Below are positions 43,159 through 53,076 of a stretch of DNA of 64,000 bases, in pieces. This DNA is from Paenibacillus sp. RC67 (lineage in GTDB: Bacteria; Bacillota; Bacilli; Paenibacillales; NBRC-103111), in NCBI RefSeq assembly GCF_030020805.1, contig NZ_CP125098.1, positions 5,665,501-5,729,500 on the forward strand. Reading direction: 5' to 3'. Every line of letters begins with the position of its first letter. The stretch's first letter is position 1. The position numbers were made by a program, and so were the translations under genes. Below the pieces are notes generated by a model. It made no database searches. It was not told the DNA's origin and saw nothing but the letters and a program-made list of their open reading frames with translations.

Positions 43159-44116
43159 TTATAAGGGAATTTTCGCTTCCCAATGCCTCAACTTTTGTTT
43201 GCCTGCGACTCCTGTCAGCCCATACTCAACATCATCGAACGTTTCGCCAACCTGTACACTATCAGTTCCGGATACTCGGGCGCTGATGCCTTCAACAGGA
43301 GGTTTGTCTTCCTCTAAGCTATATGTCTGCAGTACTAAATGCGGTCGCTCACTTGTCTTTTCCTTGCTGAAAATGGTGACATAACGGGCTTCTCCTCTTG
43401 ACGCACCAAGAAACTGAAGTTTCCAGTCTGATCCACTTGACCATAGAACGCAGAGGTCACATCAATCTCATACCACTTCCAGCCCGGATCTATGTTAGCT
43501 GAACCCAGAAGAGTCCCCCTAGCAGGAGTGTTATTCCAAGTAATCGTTGATTCGTTCCAGTCGTTTCCTGTCTGATACACTTTATTTTCCTTCATACCGC
43601 CTTTAGCATCCGAATTCGTAGCCCAAATCTTTAGCTTGGCAGTGTGCACCTTGCCTCGGACTTGACTTAAATCAAACTTGAAGTAAGCTTCCCGTGTGCT
43701 TGCACCATTGCTTGTGACCGGCAATCCCACGGCGCTCCCATAGTTGTTGTTTGGATTGCTTTTGTCCACATAGCTGTCGGCTACAGCAACGATTTCTTGA
43801 GTCTCCAATCCATTCGTCGTTGTAATAAAATGAACCGTCGCCGATTTAACCCGGCTATTCAATGACACCATCACGGTAATAGTACCGCTGCCAGCCCGCA
43901 AAGCGGTTACAATCCCTGATCCGTCTACCGATATAACAGACGGATTGCTGCTGCTGTACGCGACTGAAGCTTGTGTCAGGTCGGCTGGCGAACCGTCCTC
44001 CTTTGTCCCGCTAATCGTCAGACTGGTGCTCGTTCCAACCTTTAGCACATCCGGCCCTACTATAGAAGCCTGAATGCGATCAAGCTGCGCTTCCTCTAAG
44101 CTATATGTCTGCAGTA
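43159..44116 (-). pseudogene. Frameshifted 3' part of the polysaccharide lyase gene
   Basis: Continuation of the lyase gene in other frames. It holds a second copy of the Ig-like plus DNRLRE module (43309-44090), then, after the same one-base loss near 43405, RGEARYVTIFSKEKTSERPH and a cohesin-like start VSGTDSVQVGETFDDVEYGL, ending abruptly at 43159. The cohesin-like domain is truncated, so the original protein was longer. It is translated only if frameshifting occurs. Confidence 0.7.
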
Positions 44117-44872
44117 CTAAATGCGGCCGCTCACTTGTCTTTTCCTTGCTGAAAATGGTGACATAACGGGCTTCTCCTCTTGGCGCACCAAGAAACTGAA
44201 GTTTCCAGTCTGATCCACTTGACCATAGACCGCAGAGGTCACATCAATCTCATGCCACTTCCATCCCGGATCTATGTTAGCTGAACCCAGAAGAGCCCCC
44301 CTGGCAGGAGTGTTATTCCAAGTAATCGTTGATTCGTTCCAGTCGTTTCCTGTCTGATACACTTTATTTTCCTTCATACCGCCTTTAGCATCCGAATTCG
44401 TAGCCCAAATCTTTAGCTTGGCAGTGTGCACCTTGCCTCGGACTTGACTTAAATCAAACTTGAAGTAAGCTTCCCGTGTGCTTGCACCGTTGCTTGTGAC
44501 CGGCAATCCCATGGCGCTCCCATAGTTGTTGTTTGGATTGCTTTTGTCCACATAGCTGTCGGCTACAGCAACAATTTCTTGAGTCTCCAATCCATTCGTC
44601 GTTGCAATAAAATGAACCGTCGCCGATTTAACCCGGCTATTCATTGACACCGTCACGGTAATAGTACCGCTGCCAGCCCGCAAAGCAGTTACAATCCCTG
44701 ATCCGTCTACCGATATAGCAGACGGATCACTGCTGTTGTACGCGACAGAAGCTTGTGTCAGGTCGGCCGGCGAACCGTCTTCCTTTGTCCCGCTAATCGT
44801 CAGACTGGTACTCGTTCCAACCCTTAGCACATCCGGCCCCACTATAGAAGCCTGAATGCGATCAAGCTGCGC
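43309..44872. repeat. Tandem duplication, period 782 bp
   Basis: Two copies, 43309-44090 and 44091-44872, very similar by eye. Anchors: TTCCTCTAAG at 43309 and 44091, TGAATGCGAT at 44071 and 44853. The length 782 is one short of 261 codons, and both copies change frame at the same place. Confidence 0.9.
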
Positions 44873-47788
44873 TCCATTGAACGTATATTCCTTAACGGCC
44901 AGATACGGATGAACCTCCGGATCGCTTCCCTCTTTGCTGCTGATTGTCGTGTATAGACCAGGGCTGCTTTGAGTGATCGCAAAGCCTGCTTTGTGATCAC
45001 CCGTATGCTGTGTGCGAACGTAGTCGGTCACATTAACGTCAGCCCACCCAGCGATCTCATTCGCGTCAAAGGACCCAAGCCGCAATCCAAACTGGGGCCT
45101 ATTGAGCCAAGCAATACTTCCTGCACCAGTTTCTGTCCAACCATTCTGCAGCACTGCATAAACATCATTCTGCACAGTTACACCTTGAGGATCTGATACA
45201 CCTCCGTACACCTTCAATGCCGCAGCATCGATTTCACCACTAAGGGAATCCAGGTTGAATCTCAAGAAGGTCTCCTGCACAGGATCACCACCATTCACAG
45301 CGAGTAACGGAGATGTACCGAAGCTCGCGTTTGGATTGCCTTTATCCACATAAGTATCCGCTACAGGATAAAGCTTCTTATCCGGACGCATTAGGCTAGG
45401 GTCATAAGCAATCCTGATCGTGTGTGTGCTGCCTTGTGAACCAGCGGTATTCACAGCAATTTTAACGGGGGACATATTTAACACCGTGATGGACGGGTCT
45501 TGACTGATCACACTGGTCCCGGCCTTGCTTAGCTCCACAATGATTTGTTCCTGAGCCTGTGTCGGATCTGATATGGAAACAACAAGCTGGTCTGCTTCTT
45601 CTTTGACAATGACAGAGGCGGGCTGGTAGGTCTTTAAATATTCCACACGCCCTGGCGCCCAAAAATTAGCACCGATGATCCCAAGCTTGTTCTCACGGAC
45701 TGCTTGAACCACTTCCGTATTTTTAACGATCTGAATATCCGGATTCTCACTATATGCAGCGGTTTGCGCAGCATCTCTCTTCGGCAGTAAAACATAGGCA
45801 TACTCCGCCCGATTTGGATTGACCCCGTGGTCAAACCAAAGGTTTAGGAAATGATTAGTGATCGACGCAGGAGTGCCTGTATTTTGATTAATGTCACTCC
45901 ATGCCCCCGTTCGCTTCTCCCGCAATCCCTTGATCTGTGCACTGCCCGGAAAATAATAGCCGATATCCGAGTCTGGCGCTTTACCAGCCAGATGCGCCCA
46001 GTTCGTCCCACTCATCGTTTCAGCAGATCCCTCAGTCCCCAATTTAACCGCTCCGTTGACCGTCAGAACATTATTCCCTGTCTGGTTCAATTTGCGGTTT
46101 TCCACAATGGTTTCAATCGTCCGATTCTCATTGCTCGTAATTCCCGCTCCCAGAGCGACGATTTCGTCATCAAACATGAACCAGGACTTTTTCGCGGTCA
46201 GTTGGTTCCCATCAGCATCTAGGTCGAGACCCGCAATGCCATACACATCTTCCATCACCGTGCCGCCAGCCCAAAGGTTCGAAGCGGCGTAATTGGCAGA
46301 AGTCTGAGCGAGCCGTTCTCTAGTATCTACGGTAGTGCCCGGAAGTCGATAAGGATTGACAGTTGCCCAAAAGCCGTCGCTGTACTGCGACTGATCCCCA
46401 TTATACAAATAAGTCATCCCGTCTGATGTATACCAGCCCTTTAGATTCTCCTTGTTGATGGACTCATATTTGAACGTTCGGCTTGAGGATAGGCTTAATC
46501 CAAACGCAAAGTCTTCGGTATGATGCACGACCCGATCCATTGCTGGAAAGACTTTGTTCAACAATAGCTTATCCCCCGCTGGGATAGCTGGATTAAAGAT
46601 CAGCGCTTTAGCTTCACTAATGATGCCCAGATTTGCATTGCCAATATAATTGCGATAGCCGTCATTCAAAATCCATTTTTTCGCCATTCGTTCAAAGTCA
46701 AATTTGTCAGCTGGACTAGCAGATTTTGCTAATCGGATGATGGCTGAAATCGTTAAATGGCCGATCACATGATCCTGCGACTGGAGACGTGAAACTTCCC
46801 GCCCGCGAACCATGTCCATGAACGCGCCGTTATAGATAAGCGGCTCAAATGAATCCTTTACCCAACGGTACACGTTTTGCTTATTCGGATCGGTGATCTC
46901 CCAGGGTGAACCGTTCAGCATATACATGATGTTGGCGATTGTGCCAAGCAACGCCTTACCGTACCCTCCATTATAAGGATGCTTGTTATGCTGAATGAAT
47001 GAACCATCCTCATAAAAACCGTCCCCACTGTTCACATACAGGAATACATCACTGAGGCCGTCGCGCGCTGCGGCGATTGAATCTTCATCTCGATTCAATA
47101 CTCCACTGAGCCCGAGAACAGTGGATCGCCACACTCTGTTCGCTCCTGTATCGCTTGGCTTGACGGCAGGGGAAAATTTGAGAACGGCTCGTGAGAACTT
47201 GTCGACCTGCTCAACGGATAACGCATCAAACATGATAACCATAATATCGTTCAATTCCATGGGAGTTCCCAATTCCCAATCCCACCAATTGTCGTAGGCT
47301 GTTTTCGTTTCGTTGTAACGGTTCACGTACATCCATTCCAGTGCGCTTACAATGTCATCACGTAGTGCTTCATTACCGTAAAAAGGCGATCCGATGACCC
47401 CGTAGGCCTTCGCCATCGTTTTGATCCGATTATAATTGCTTGTTATGTGAGCCGATGCGGTCGTGCTCGTCAGATCGTCCCAAAGACTGGTGCGTTGAGG
47501 TGATTTATTCAAGGTGTCCCACTGACCGGTTCCATTGCTGTTTGTCGCTGCTGCCGCAGTTGAGTCAACTAGCTTGCGGACATCGGGATCATTCGGATCA
47601 TTAAAAGCTCCTCCAGTCAAAATTTCCTTCCATTTCGACCTCATCAGATCAAAATCGTTACTCGTTTCAGCACGGGCAACCAACCCTTCCCCTGCCAATG
47701 GCAGGTATCCAGCAAGTAGTACCATTATCACTAAAGCGCTTACGATTTTTGCCGTCTGTCTTCTCATCATCCTACCTACTTTCATCAT
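44117..47788 (-). CDS. Polysaccharide lyase family 8 protein, secreted, C-terminally frameshifted
   Basis: About 1223 residues. A signal peptide lies within residues 1-45 (KIVSALVIMVLLAGYLPLAG). The PL8 alpha/alpha toroid follows with NWWDWELGTPMELND, the catalytic region DGSFIQHNKHPYNGGYG (His and Tyr) and RGREVSR; then beta domains to about 760. A DNRLRE module (ADTYVDKGNPNASFG) comes next, then an Ig-like Big_2 domain and a second DNRLRE module that ends in the frameshift near 44190. PL8 enzymes cleave hyaluronan, chondroitin or xanthan. The substrate is undetermined. Start is 47788 or 47785, both with poor ribosome sites. The open frame to 48253 overlaps the esterase gene and is rejected. 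Confidence 0.85.
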   Translation of the reverse strand: MMKVGRMMRRQTAKIVSALVIMVLLAGYLPLAGEGLVARAETSNDFDLMRSKWKEILTGGAFNDPNDPDVRKLVDSTAAAATNSNGTGQWDTLNKSPQRTSLWDDLTSTTASAHITSNYNRIKTMAKAYGVIGSPFYGNEALRDDIVSALEWMYVNRYNETKTAYDNWWDWELGTPMELNDIMVIMFDALSVEQVDKFSRAVLKFSPAVKPSDTGANRVWRSTVLGLSGVLNRDEDSIAAARDGLSDVFLYVNSGDGFYEDGSFIQHNKHPYNGGYGKALLGTIANIMYMLNGSPWEITDPNKQNVYRWVKDSFEPLIYNGAFMDMVRGREVSRLQSQDHVIGHLTISAIIRLAKSASPADKFDFERMAKKWILNDGYRNYIGNANLGIISEAKALIFNPAIPAGDKLLLNKVFPAMDRVVHHTEDFAFGLSLSSSRTFKYESINKENLKGWYTSDGMTYLYNGDQSQYSDGFWATVNPYRLPGTTVDTRERLAQTSANYAASNLWAGGTVMEDVYGIAGLDLDADGNQLTAKKSWFMFDDEIVALGAGITSNENRTIETIVENRKLNQTGNNVLTVNGAVKLGTEGSAETMSGTNWAHLAGKAPDSDIGYYFPGSAQIKGLREKRTGAWSDINQNTGTPASITNHFLNLWFDHGVNPNRAEYAYVLLPKRDAAQTAAYSENPDIQIVKNTEVVQAVRENKLGIIGANFWAPGRVEYLKTYQPASVIVKEEADQLVVSISDPTQAQEQIIVELSKAGTSVISQDPSITVLNMSPVKIAVNTAGSQGSTHTIRIAYDPSLMRPDKKLYPVADTYVDKGNPNASFGTSPLLAVNGGDPVQETFLRFNLDSLSGEIDAAALKVYGGVSDPQGVTVQNDVYAVLQNGWTETGAGSIAWLNRPQFGLRLGSFDANEIAGWADVNVTDYVRTQHTGDHKAGFAITQSSPGLYTTISSKEGSDPEVHPYLAVKEYTFNGAQLDRIQASIVGPDVLRVGTSTSLTISGTKEDGSPADLTQASVAYNSSDPSAISVDGSGIVTALRAGSGTITVTVSMNSRVKSATVHFIATTNGLETQEIVAVADSYVDKSNPNNNYGSAMGLPVTSNGASTREAYFKFDLSQVRGKVHTAKLKIWATNSDAKGGMKENKVYQTGNDWNESTITWNNTPARGALLGSANIDPGWKWHEIDVTSAVYGQVDQTGNFSFLVRQEEKPVMSPFSARKRQVSGRI

Positions 47789-47930
47789 CGAATAAAGCAG
47801 GGAAGATGAACGGCTTCCGTTCACTCCCCTACAAATAAAACGTACGTTGGTACCGCCGGCCTGAAGTTTAAAGCGAAGGTCGCTCCGTAACACGAAATAA
47901 GCTCCGTGCTGATCTCCTGCCGCGTGCGCT

Positions 47931-48710
47931 CTATCTCTTGACGAGATCATCAAGAAAAGATTCGATGGCGCGGATGGACTTGCCCTGCGCTTCCGTACTT
48001 GCTCCGTAGCCAAAACCATGACCGACACCATGCAGCACCTCCAAGCGGGAGGAAATACCCGCGACAAGCAGTCTCTCGTGGAATCTCTTCGTATCCCCCA
48101 AAGATGTCGTCGTATCACAATCCCCCTGGAGGAGAAGAAACGGGGGCTCCCCGCCTCGAATTCTATGCAGCGGCGAAGCTTCAAGATAGACCTGCTGCAT
48201 CGTCTCGAACGGTCCGCCCATAAAGCGCTCCACGAATGGCCTTCGAAGTTCAAGTGTTGTAACCGGACAATAGCAGATTACCCCATACGGCCTTGTCTCC
48301 AAGTCAACCAGCTTCTCCGTTACGCCGAGTTCCTCATGAGGCGTAATCATGGCCAGCATGGCTGCCAGATAGCCCCCGGATGAAGAACCGATCGCGACAA
48401 CTTTGTCCGCCGCCAAGCCAAGCTCACGGTTCCATTGTTTCACCCGTTGCATGGCGAGCCTTACATCCTCTATTTGTGCGGGATACCGATAGTCAGGCGC
48501 GAGCCGATACCCCGTTGATGCAGTTGCAAAGCCGCGTTCAGCAAAGTAAACCGCCACATCCCGCCAACTCTCCTTCCCTCCTTTCTCCCAGCCTCCACCA
48601 TGGATAAAAAGCAAACTAATCGGGGCCAGCCGCTGAGTCGGAAGAAAAAAGTCGATCCTGCAGCGCTTTTGGTTGTATTCGGCATAGCACACTTCCCATG
48701 TATGGTACAA
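47931..48710 (-). CDS. Alpha/beta hydrolase (acetyl esterase/carboxylesterase type)
   Basis: A 259-residue esterase with the oxyanion motif FIHGGGW near 35-41, nucleophile elbow GSSSGG near 108-113, Asp in QGDCDTTTS near 195-203 and His in HGVGHGFG near 227-234. No signal peptide, so cytoplasmic. Directly upstream of the lyase gene on the same strand. It may deacetylate oligosaccharides after uptake; this is inference. Confidence 0.86.
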   Translation of the reverse strand: MYHTWEVCYAEYNQKRCRIDFFLPTQRLAPISLLFIHGGGWEKGGKESWRDVAVYFAERGFATASTGYRLAPDYRYPAQIEDVRLAMQRVKQWNRELGLAADKVVAIGSSSGGYLAAMLAMITPHEELGVTEKLVDLETRPYGVICYCPVTTLELRRPFVERFMGGPFETMQQVYLEASPLHRIRGGEPPFLLLQGDCDTTTSLGDTKRFHERLLVAGISSRLEVLHGVGHGFGYGASTEAQGKSIRAIESFLDDLVKR

Positions 48711-48891
48711 GATGCAATACTTCCTTCCTTAGGTAAAATTGGTTACTGCTCCTCAATTGTTCTATCGGCAAAGCAGACCGCGTGTTCGGTTGCTTTAATC
48801 TGGCTAATGAGAAGGCCTTCGACCTGTCGTCAGAGCAAGAGACCTATGTTATCATAGGGATACATAACTTGTACGAAGGATGGTGTTTGTT

Positions 48892-49740
48892 ATGCCCGTG
48901 GAGTATTTAAATTCCTCGCTGCCGATCCGGATTAGGCATGCCAGCTACATGCCTCCTGTGAATATGCCCCATTCCCATATCGATCATGAAATCTACTACT
49001 TTCACTCGGGAAAGTGCAACTTCATCATCGGCAGTCAATTTTATGCGCTGGAGCCCGGCGACTTGATTCTCATGAACGGTTTGACATGGCACAGTGCCAA
49101 TATCAATCCGGCTTACGGATACGAAAGGACCATCGTTCATTTCAATCCGGACTATTTGCATAGCTGGATTCCGAGGGCTTTCTTCATAAATATATTGCAA
49201 CCGTTTTCATGCATCAAGCATTACCGCTTCTCCTTGAAGGGGCAAATGCGCGAGGAATTTGAGGCCATACTTCAGAAGCTTGAGCGGATGCAGCATGCCG
49301 CCGATCCGATCGAGAAGCACCGGTTCCACGTGAGTTTGCTCGATTTTTTTCTGCTCCTTTACGAGCTTTGCGATCTTCCCGATTCGGTATCTTCTCCGGT
49401 ACTCTCCACCAAGGAGAACAACGTTCAGCAGGTGATGGCCTACCTAGATAGGCATTATGCCATGGATCTCCATTTGGATGATTTGGGGAAGCATCTTCAC
49501 TTAGATCGTCATCATTTATCTAAAGTGTTCAAGGAGGTTACCGGAATGACGGTTTTTCATTACTTGACCCATTTGCGAATCAACCATGCCAAGGTAAAAC
49601 TGAGCCTGGATCCAACCCTTACCATTACGGACGTATCTTATCAGACCGGGTTCAAGCATCATGCCCACTTCAGCCGGGTATTCAAGCAACTCGTCGGCTG
49701 CTCCCCAGACCAATTCCGTAAATCCAAGCTGTCTAGCTGA
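48892..49740 (+). CDS. AraC family regulator
   Basis: A 282-residue regulator: cupin sensor near 15-100 (HIDHEIYYFHSGKCNFIIGS, EPGDLILMNGLTWHS) and a C-terminal double helix-turn-helix with the signature TDVSYQTGFKHHAHFSRVFK. The ATG at 48892 has GAAGGA ten bases upstream; an ATG at 48880 overlaps that site. Divergent from the esterase and lyase genes, so it is their likely activator in response to a sugar. Confidence 0.87.
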   Translation: MPVEYLNSSLPIRIRHASYMPPVNMPHSHIDHEIYYFHSGKCNFIIGSQFYALEPGDLILMNGLTWHSANINPAYGYERTIVHFNPDYLHSWIPRAFFINILQPFSCIKHYRFSLKGQMREEFEAILQKLERMQHAADPIEKHRFHVSLLDFFLLLYELCDLPDSVSSPVLSTKENNVQQVMAYLDRHYAMDLHLDDLGKHLHLDRHHLSKVFKEVTGMTVFHYLTHLRINHAKVKLSLDPTLTITDVSYQTGFKHHAHFSRVFKQLVGCSPDQFRKSKLSS

Positions 49741-49830
49741 TTTAGCGGACAATGATTAGTGGTAACGCCTGAACGGGGAGTGGCTTTCCTTGAATGCCTC
49801 TCCCCTTTTTGCCATCGGTCAAGTTCTCCT

Positions 49831-51180
49831 TTATTGGGCGATTGCCCGCTCAAGCGCCTTGTCTGCATCTTCCTGGGCGGTGCGAAATAGGGTATTCAGG
49901 TCCATTGTTCCGTAAATATAGTCTGTGATGTGCTTGCGATAGCCCGACTCCGCGGTTGTGTCGTATTTCGATTTTTGGGAAATGGGAGCGAATTTGTTGT
50001 AATAAGCGGCAGCGTAATTTTTTCCTGGATACGGACTTTGTTGGCCGATAACTTTCTTGATGTCTTCCGATTTCAACGAGGTCATGCCGCCGGTCTTCGA
50101 CAATTGCATCTGGAATTCGTCGGACACGAGATACTGGAGCAGCTGCATCGCTTCTTCTCTATGTTTGGAAATAGACGTAATTGCCGCGTAGGTTGGGTAC
50201 GATTGGGCGCCGACGCCTGGCAAATCCTTGAACGTCGGGATGGACACCTCGTCCCAATTCATGTCTGTCCAATATTGTCCTGACAGGAACCCGAACATAG
50301 CCACGTTTTTGCTTTTTCCGAATTCGTCGCTGAACGGAACCTTGTCTTTGTTCGATTTGATGAAGTCGGCATAGCCGGGCGCTTCAGTCGTGGCTTTGTA
50401 TACCGTTTGATAAATTGCTTGCCACTTAGAGCTGTATTTCGGCGAGTTGATCGTCGACTTATTTGTCTCCGGATCAACACTCGGAAGGGAGAAGGGATTC
50501 AGTTTCATGATATGGCCTTGAGATGCGGCCAGGCCCAGGTACTGCGTGCCGTTTTCTTGGCGAGTGAGCTTTTTACCAAGGTCAATAGCTTCGTTCCAAG
50601 TCATGCCGTCCTTCGGGTAGGTCACCCCAAACTTGTCAAAGATATCTTTGTTGTAGTACAGCACAAGCCCTGTGTTCGCGACGGGCAGGCCGTAAATCTC
50701 GCCTTTCTTCGAGAATAGCTTGATCCCGTCAATTAGGGACGGTTCGAAGCGATTCATATCGACATTGTATTTTTTAATCAATTCGGTCATATCGGATTGT
50801 AGAGCAGCTTTTAGCACTCCGTCTGGAAAATAACCGATGGAGTCCAGCACAATATCGATCTGGCTCCCGGAGGTAATCATTTTGTCCAGGCTGTCGTTCG
50901 TCGAACGTGGAATGTAAGTAATGGTCCAATTCGGGAACTTGGTTTTGAGTGCATTACCGTAAGTCGTGTTGAAATTATCCGCGCTCGTTCCCCCTTCGCA
51001 ATAAATAACCAAATCGACTTTCTCATCCACCAACGATTTCGGAGTGCTGTCGGAAGACGTGTTCCCCTCCTTGCTGCTGCTTCCCACATCCTTTGCCCCG
51101 CCACTTGCACTGCCGCAGGCTGACAGCAGACCTATCACAGTTATACACGCGGCGGCCACCTTCAGTTTTTTTGTATTCAT
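49831..51180 (-). CDS. ABC transporter solute-binding lipoprotein (family 1, sugar)
   Basis: A 449-residue extracellular lipoprotein. The signal peptide ends in the lipobox LLSAC with Cys at about 22, followed by a Ser/Gly-rich linker. The binding-protein fold shows YNKDIFDKFGVTYPKDGMTW near 170-190 and QFAKSKN-like segments. Family 1 solute-binding proteins feed sugar ABC permeases, but no permease gene is adjacent, so it is an orphan that must share a transporter. ATG with GGGGAGG upstream. It lies beside the AraC/lyase region and may bind its oligosaccharides. Confidence 0.88.
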   Translation of the reverse strand: MNTKKLKVAAACITVIGLLSACGSASGGAKDVGSSSKEGNTSSDSTPKSLVDEKVDLVIYCEGGTSADNFNTTYGNALKTKFPNWTITYIPRSTNDSLDKMITSGSQIDIVLDSIGYFPDGVLKAALQSDMTELIKKYNVDMNRFEPSLIDGIKLFSKKGEIYGLPVANTGLVLYYNKDIFDKFGVTYPKDGMTWNEAIDLGKKLTRQENGTQYLGLAASQGHIMKLNPFSLPSVDPETNKSTINSPKYSSKWQAIYQTVYKATTEAPGYADFIKSNKDKVPFSDEFGKSKNVAMFGFLSGQYWTDMNWDEVSIPTFKDLPGVGAQSYPTYAAITSISKHREEAMQLLQYLVSDEFQMQLSKTGGMTSLKSEDIKKVIGQQSPYPGKNYAAAYYNKFAPISQKSKYDTTAESGYRKHITDYIYGTMDLNTLFRTAQEDADKALERAIAQ

Positions 51181-51469
51181 TACACGTTAACCTCCCCATT
51201 GTCAAACGATCTGATATCGCTTCCACTCGATCTGGGTCTGTTGCGGTCACAGATCCACACTTTCGTTCCGCTTGTCATCATTTTAGCAAGACCTCACGTT
51301 GTATGCTTTACTATGGGGATCAAAAATACAGCTGCGTCTTAACTTTGGCTGTGCCATTATGAAGTGCCAACGCCTATTCATCTAAGTAATCCGGATTGTA
51401 TCCATCATGGAATCATGTTTCTCAGATGGAGCATCCACCTAGCGAGATCTGGAATATGCCGGGGTGGAT

Positions 51470-51712
51470 CGGATCAAATTAATTGCGAAATTCATTCCAG
51501 GCAGGGAAAGGATTGAGCGGATGATGACGGCTCCGATACATTTTCAATTCGAACAGGAGGGACAGACTCGCCTTGCTCTCGATATGCTGCAGGAGCTGAG
51601 GTACAGCGCGGATCTGCACGGGGGGAGGACGAGACGGGGAGCCGATGCTGCATCTGTTCGTAGACGAGAACGATCTGACTTCGGCGCTGTTGTATTGCGT
51701 TATCATCCCGTT
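51470..51712 (+). pseudogene. Frameshifted fragment of an unidentified gene
   Basis: Plus-strand frame DRIKLIAKFIPGRERIERMM and FQFEQEGQTRLALDMLQELR. Then, after a G-run near 51619-51624, another frame reads RDGEPMLHLFVDENDLTSAL. No ribosome site and no family recognised. It runs into the repeat at 51698. Confidence 0.4.
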
Positions 51713-51775
51713 ACTTCAATGAAATCAAAAAGGAGCAGCTTATAAGCAGCTCCTGCGCTATCGTATTTGTTAGCT
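51698..51775. repeat. CCCGTTA element, copy 10
   Basis: Left flank GTTATCATCCCGTTACTTCA, hairpin AGGAGC...GCTCCT (51731-51754), right flank GCTATCGTATTTGTTAGCTT (51757-51776). Confidence 0.65.
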
Positions 51776-51885
51776 TAGTCAATTTTAGTTTTTTCTTTAA
51801 CTTTAAGTAACCATCGATGTTTTAAAAGAAACAAAATTATAGTTAGCGTTACTGTGCTTGCAAGCGCCATGCCTAAACCTAACAT
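51775..51885 (-). CDS. Possible 36-residue membrane microprotein
   Basis: ATG 51885 behind GGTGGG gives MLGLGMALASTVTLTIILFL and a basic tail (KHRWLLKVKEKTK). One membrane helix with a positive C-terminus. The frame is open a little upstream without a start. No family recognised. Confidence 0.45.
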   Translation of the reverse strand: MLGLGMALASTVTLTIILFLLKHRWLLKVKEKTKID

Positions 51886-51986
51886 AATCCCGTATCCCAC
51901 CAGAAGCCTAGTTCAAGAAAGATCCCTCCTGATCATGATCGTAGCCTCCTCCATTTAACTAATTTTACTACTAATACCCATTTAAA

Positions 51987-52070
51987 GTAACCTGCCCGTT
52001 ACTTCAATGGTCAAAAAAAAGAACTGCCGGCGGGGGCAAGTTCCTCAAGTATCGTACCCATTAGCGTAAT
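51987..52070. repeat. CCCGTTA element, copy 11
   Basis: Left flank GTAACCTGCCCGTTACTTCA, hairpin GAACT...AGTTC (52021-52043), right flank AAGTATCGTACCCATTAGCG (52047-52066). The GATACGGTT repeat copy 4 follows directly. Confidence 0.65.
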
Positions 52071-52071
52071 G

Positions 52072-52114
52072 ATTTACTGTGATACGGTTCTCCGCGCTGT
52101 CAGTAACGGCAAGT
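52072..52114. repeat. GATACGGTT repeat family, copy 4
   Basis: TTTACTGTGATACGGTTCTC then CGCGCTGTCAGTAACGGCAA, ending GTTT. The right end TAACGGCAAGTTT is the reverse complement of AAACTTGCCGTTA at the left of copy 5, so the full unit is palindromic at its ends. Confidence 0.65.
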
Positions 52115-52126
52115 TTCCATCACTTC

Positions 52127-52960
52127 TCATTGTCCCCAGGTGCCAAGTAGTTCTTGCAAACGCACAGCCGTATCCGTTGACGCGGTATAGATCATGATCT
52201 TCATCTCCGGTACGTTTGGTTGCTGCAAAACCAAATGTTCAAACTCCATCTCACCGATACGAGGGTCGTTCCAATGTTTATGACAGTCGGCTGCGATTTG
52301 AACATCATGCCTTGGCCAGGTCTCGCGGAACAGCTCGCTGATATGCATAAATTCCTTAATAAGCTCTTTAAATCTTATATCATTAGGGTTGTGCGCATAA
52401 TCCGCACGAAACCGAGCAATCATCACCTGCGCTTTGGCTCCCCAATCTGTATTGTTCGCTCTAAGCGAAGAATCCGTCAAAAAGCGCCTCATCCAATTGG
52501 GGCGACCCAATACTTCCTTAGAGAATGCCGGTAATCGAAATACCAACTCAGCCGCCTTGTTCCACATGAGTAAATCCCAACCTCTCCCCAATATGACTGC
52601 AGGGTTTGGTTCAAGTGACCTGACCATCCTCTCAATTCCGATACTTACTTCCAGACTCTTTTCTTCCCTCGATTCCTTAGGTTTTGCAAGCATATAAAGA
52701 TAACGGCGTTCGTCTACGGTCAATCGCAACGCAACCGCCAAGCTATTCAGCACTTCCACCGACGGGCTTACATCGCGATCCTGTTCTAACGAGGTATACC
52801 AAGATGTGCCAATGTGGGCAAGCTGGGCCACTTCTTCCCGCCTAAGTCCCGGTGTCCGGCGCCGACCGTATGAAGGCAGCCCCACTTCCTCCGGAGTAAG
52901 ACGTTTTCGGCGAGCCCGTAAAAATTCCCCTAACGATATGTTTGAACTGATCTCATCCAC
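52127..52960 (-). CDS. XRE/MmyB-type helix-turn-helix regulator
   Basis: A 277-residue regulator with an N-terminal XRE helix-turn-helix (SLGEFLRARRKRLTPEEVGL, TPGLRREEVAQLAHIGTSWY) and a MmyB-like ligand-binding domain from about residue 105. This type binds fatty-acid-like ligands in MmyB. GTG start with GGGGAGA upstream. Divergent from the epimerase gene at 53077, a common pairing that suggests regulation of that gene. Confidence 0.85.
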   Translation of the reverse strand: MDEISSNISLGEFLRARRKRLTPEEVGLPSYGRRRTPGLRREEVAQLAHIGTSWYTSLEQDRDVSPSVEVLNSLAVALRLTVDERRYLYMLAKPKESREEKSLEVSIGIERMVRSLEPNPAVILGRGWDLLMWNKAAELVFRLPAFSKEVLGRPNWMRRFLTDSSLRANNTDWGAKAQVMIARFRADYAHNPNDIRFKELIKEFMHISELFRETWPRHDVQIAADCHKHWNDPRIGEMEFEHLVLQQPNVPEMKIMIYTASTDTAVRLQELLGTWGQ

Positions 52961-53076
52961 TGAAGATCTCCCCTTATCCTGACACTGCCAATCATACGAT
53001 AAACGCAGGAAGGCAATGGATTCCGTAATACGCTATTCTTCTACTATAGCACCAGAAAATCAAAGGAGGAATTAGA

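Noticed and set aside
47789..48253. N-terminal extension of the polysaccharide lyase frame up to 48253
   Set aside because: It overlaps the esterase gene in another frame, has an Arg/Ser/Cys-rich composition unlike a secreted enzyme, and the signal peptide begins only near 47788.
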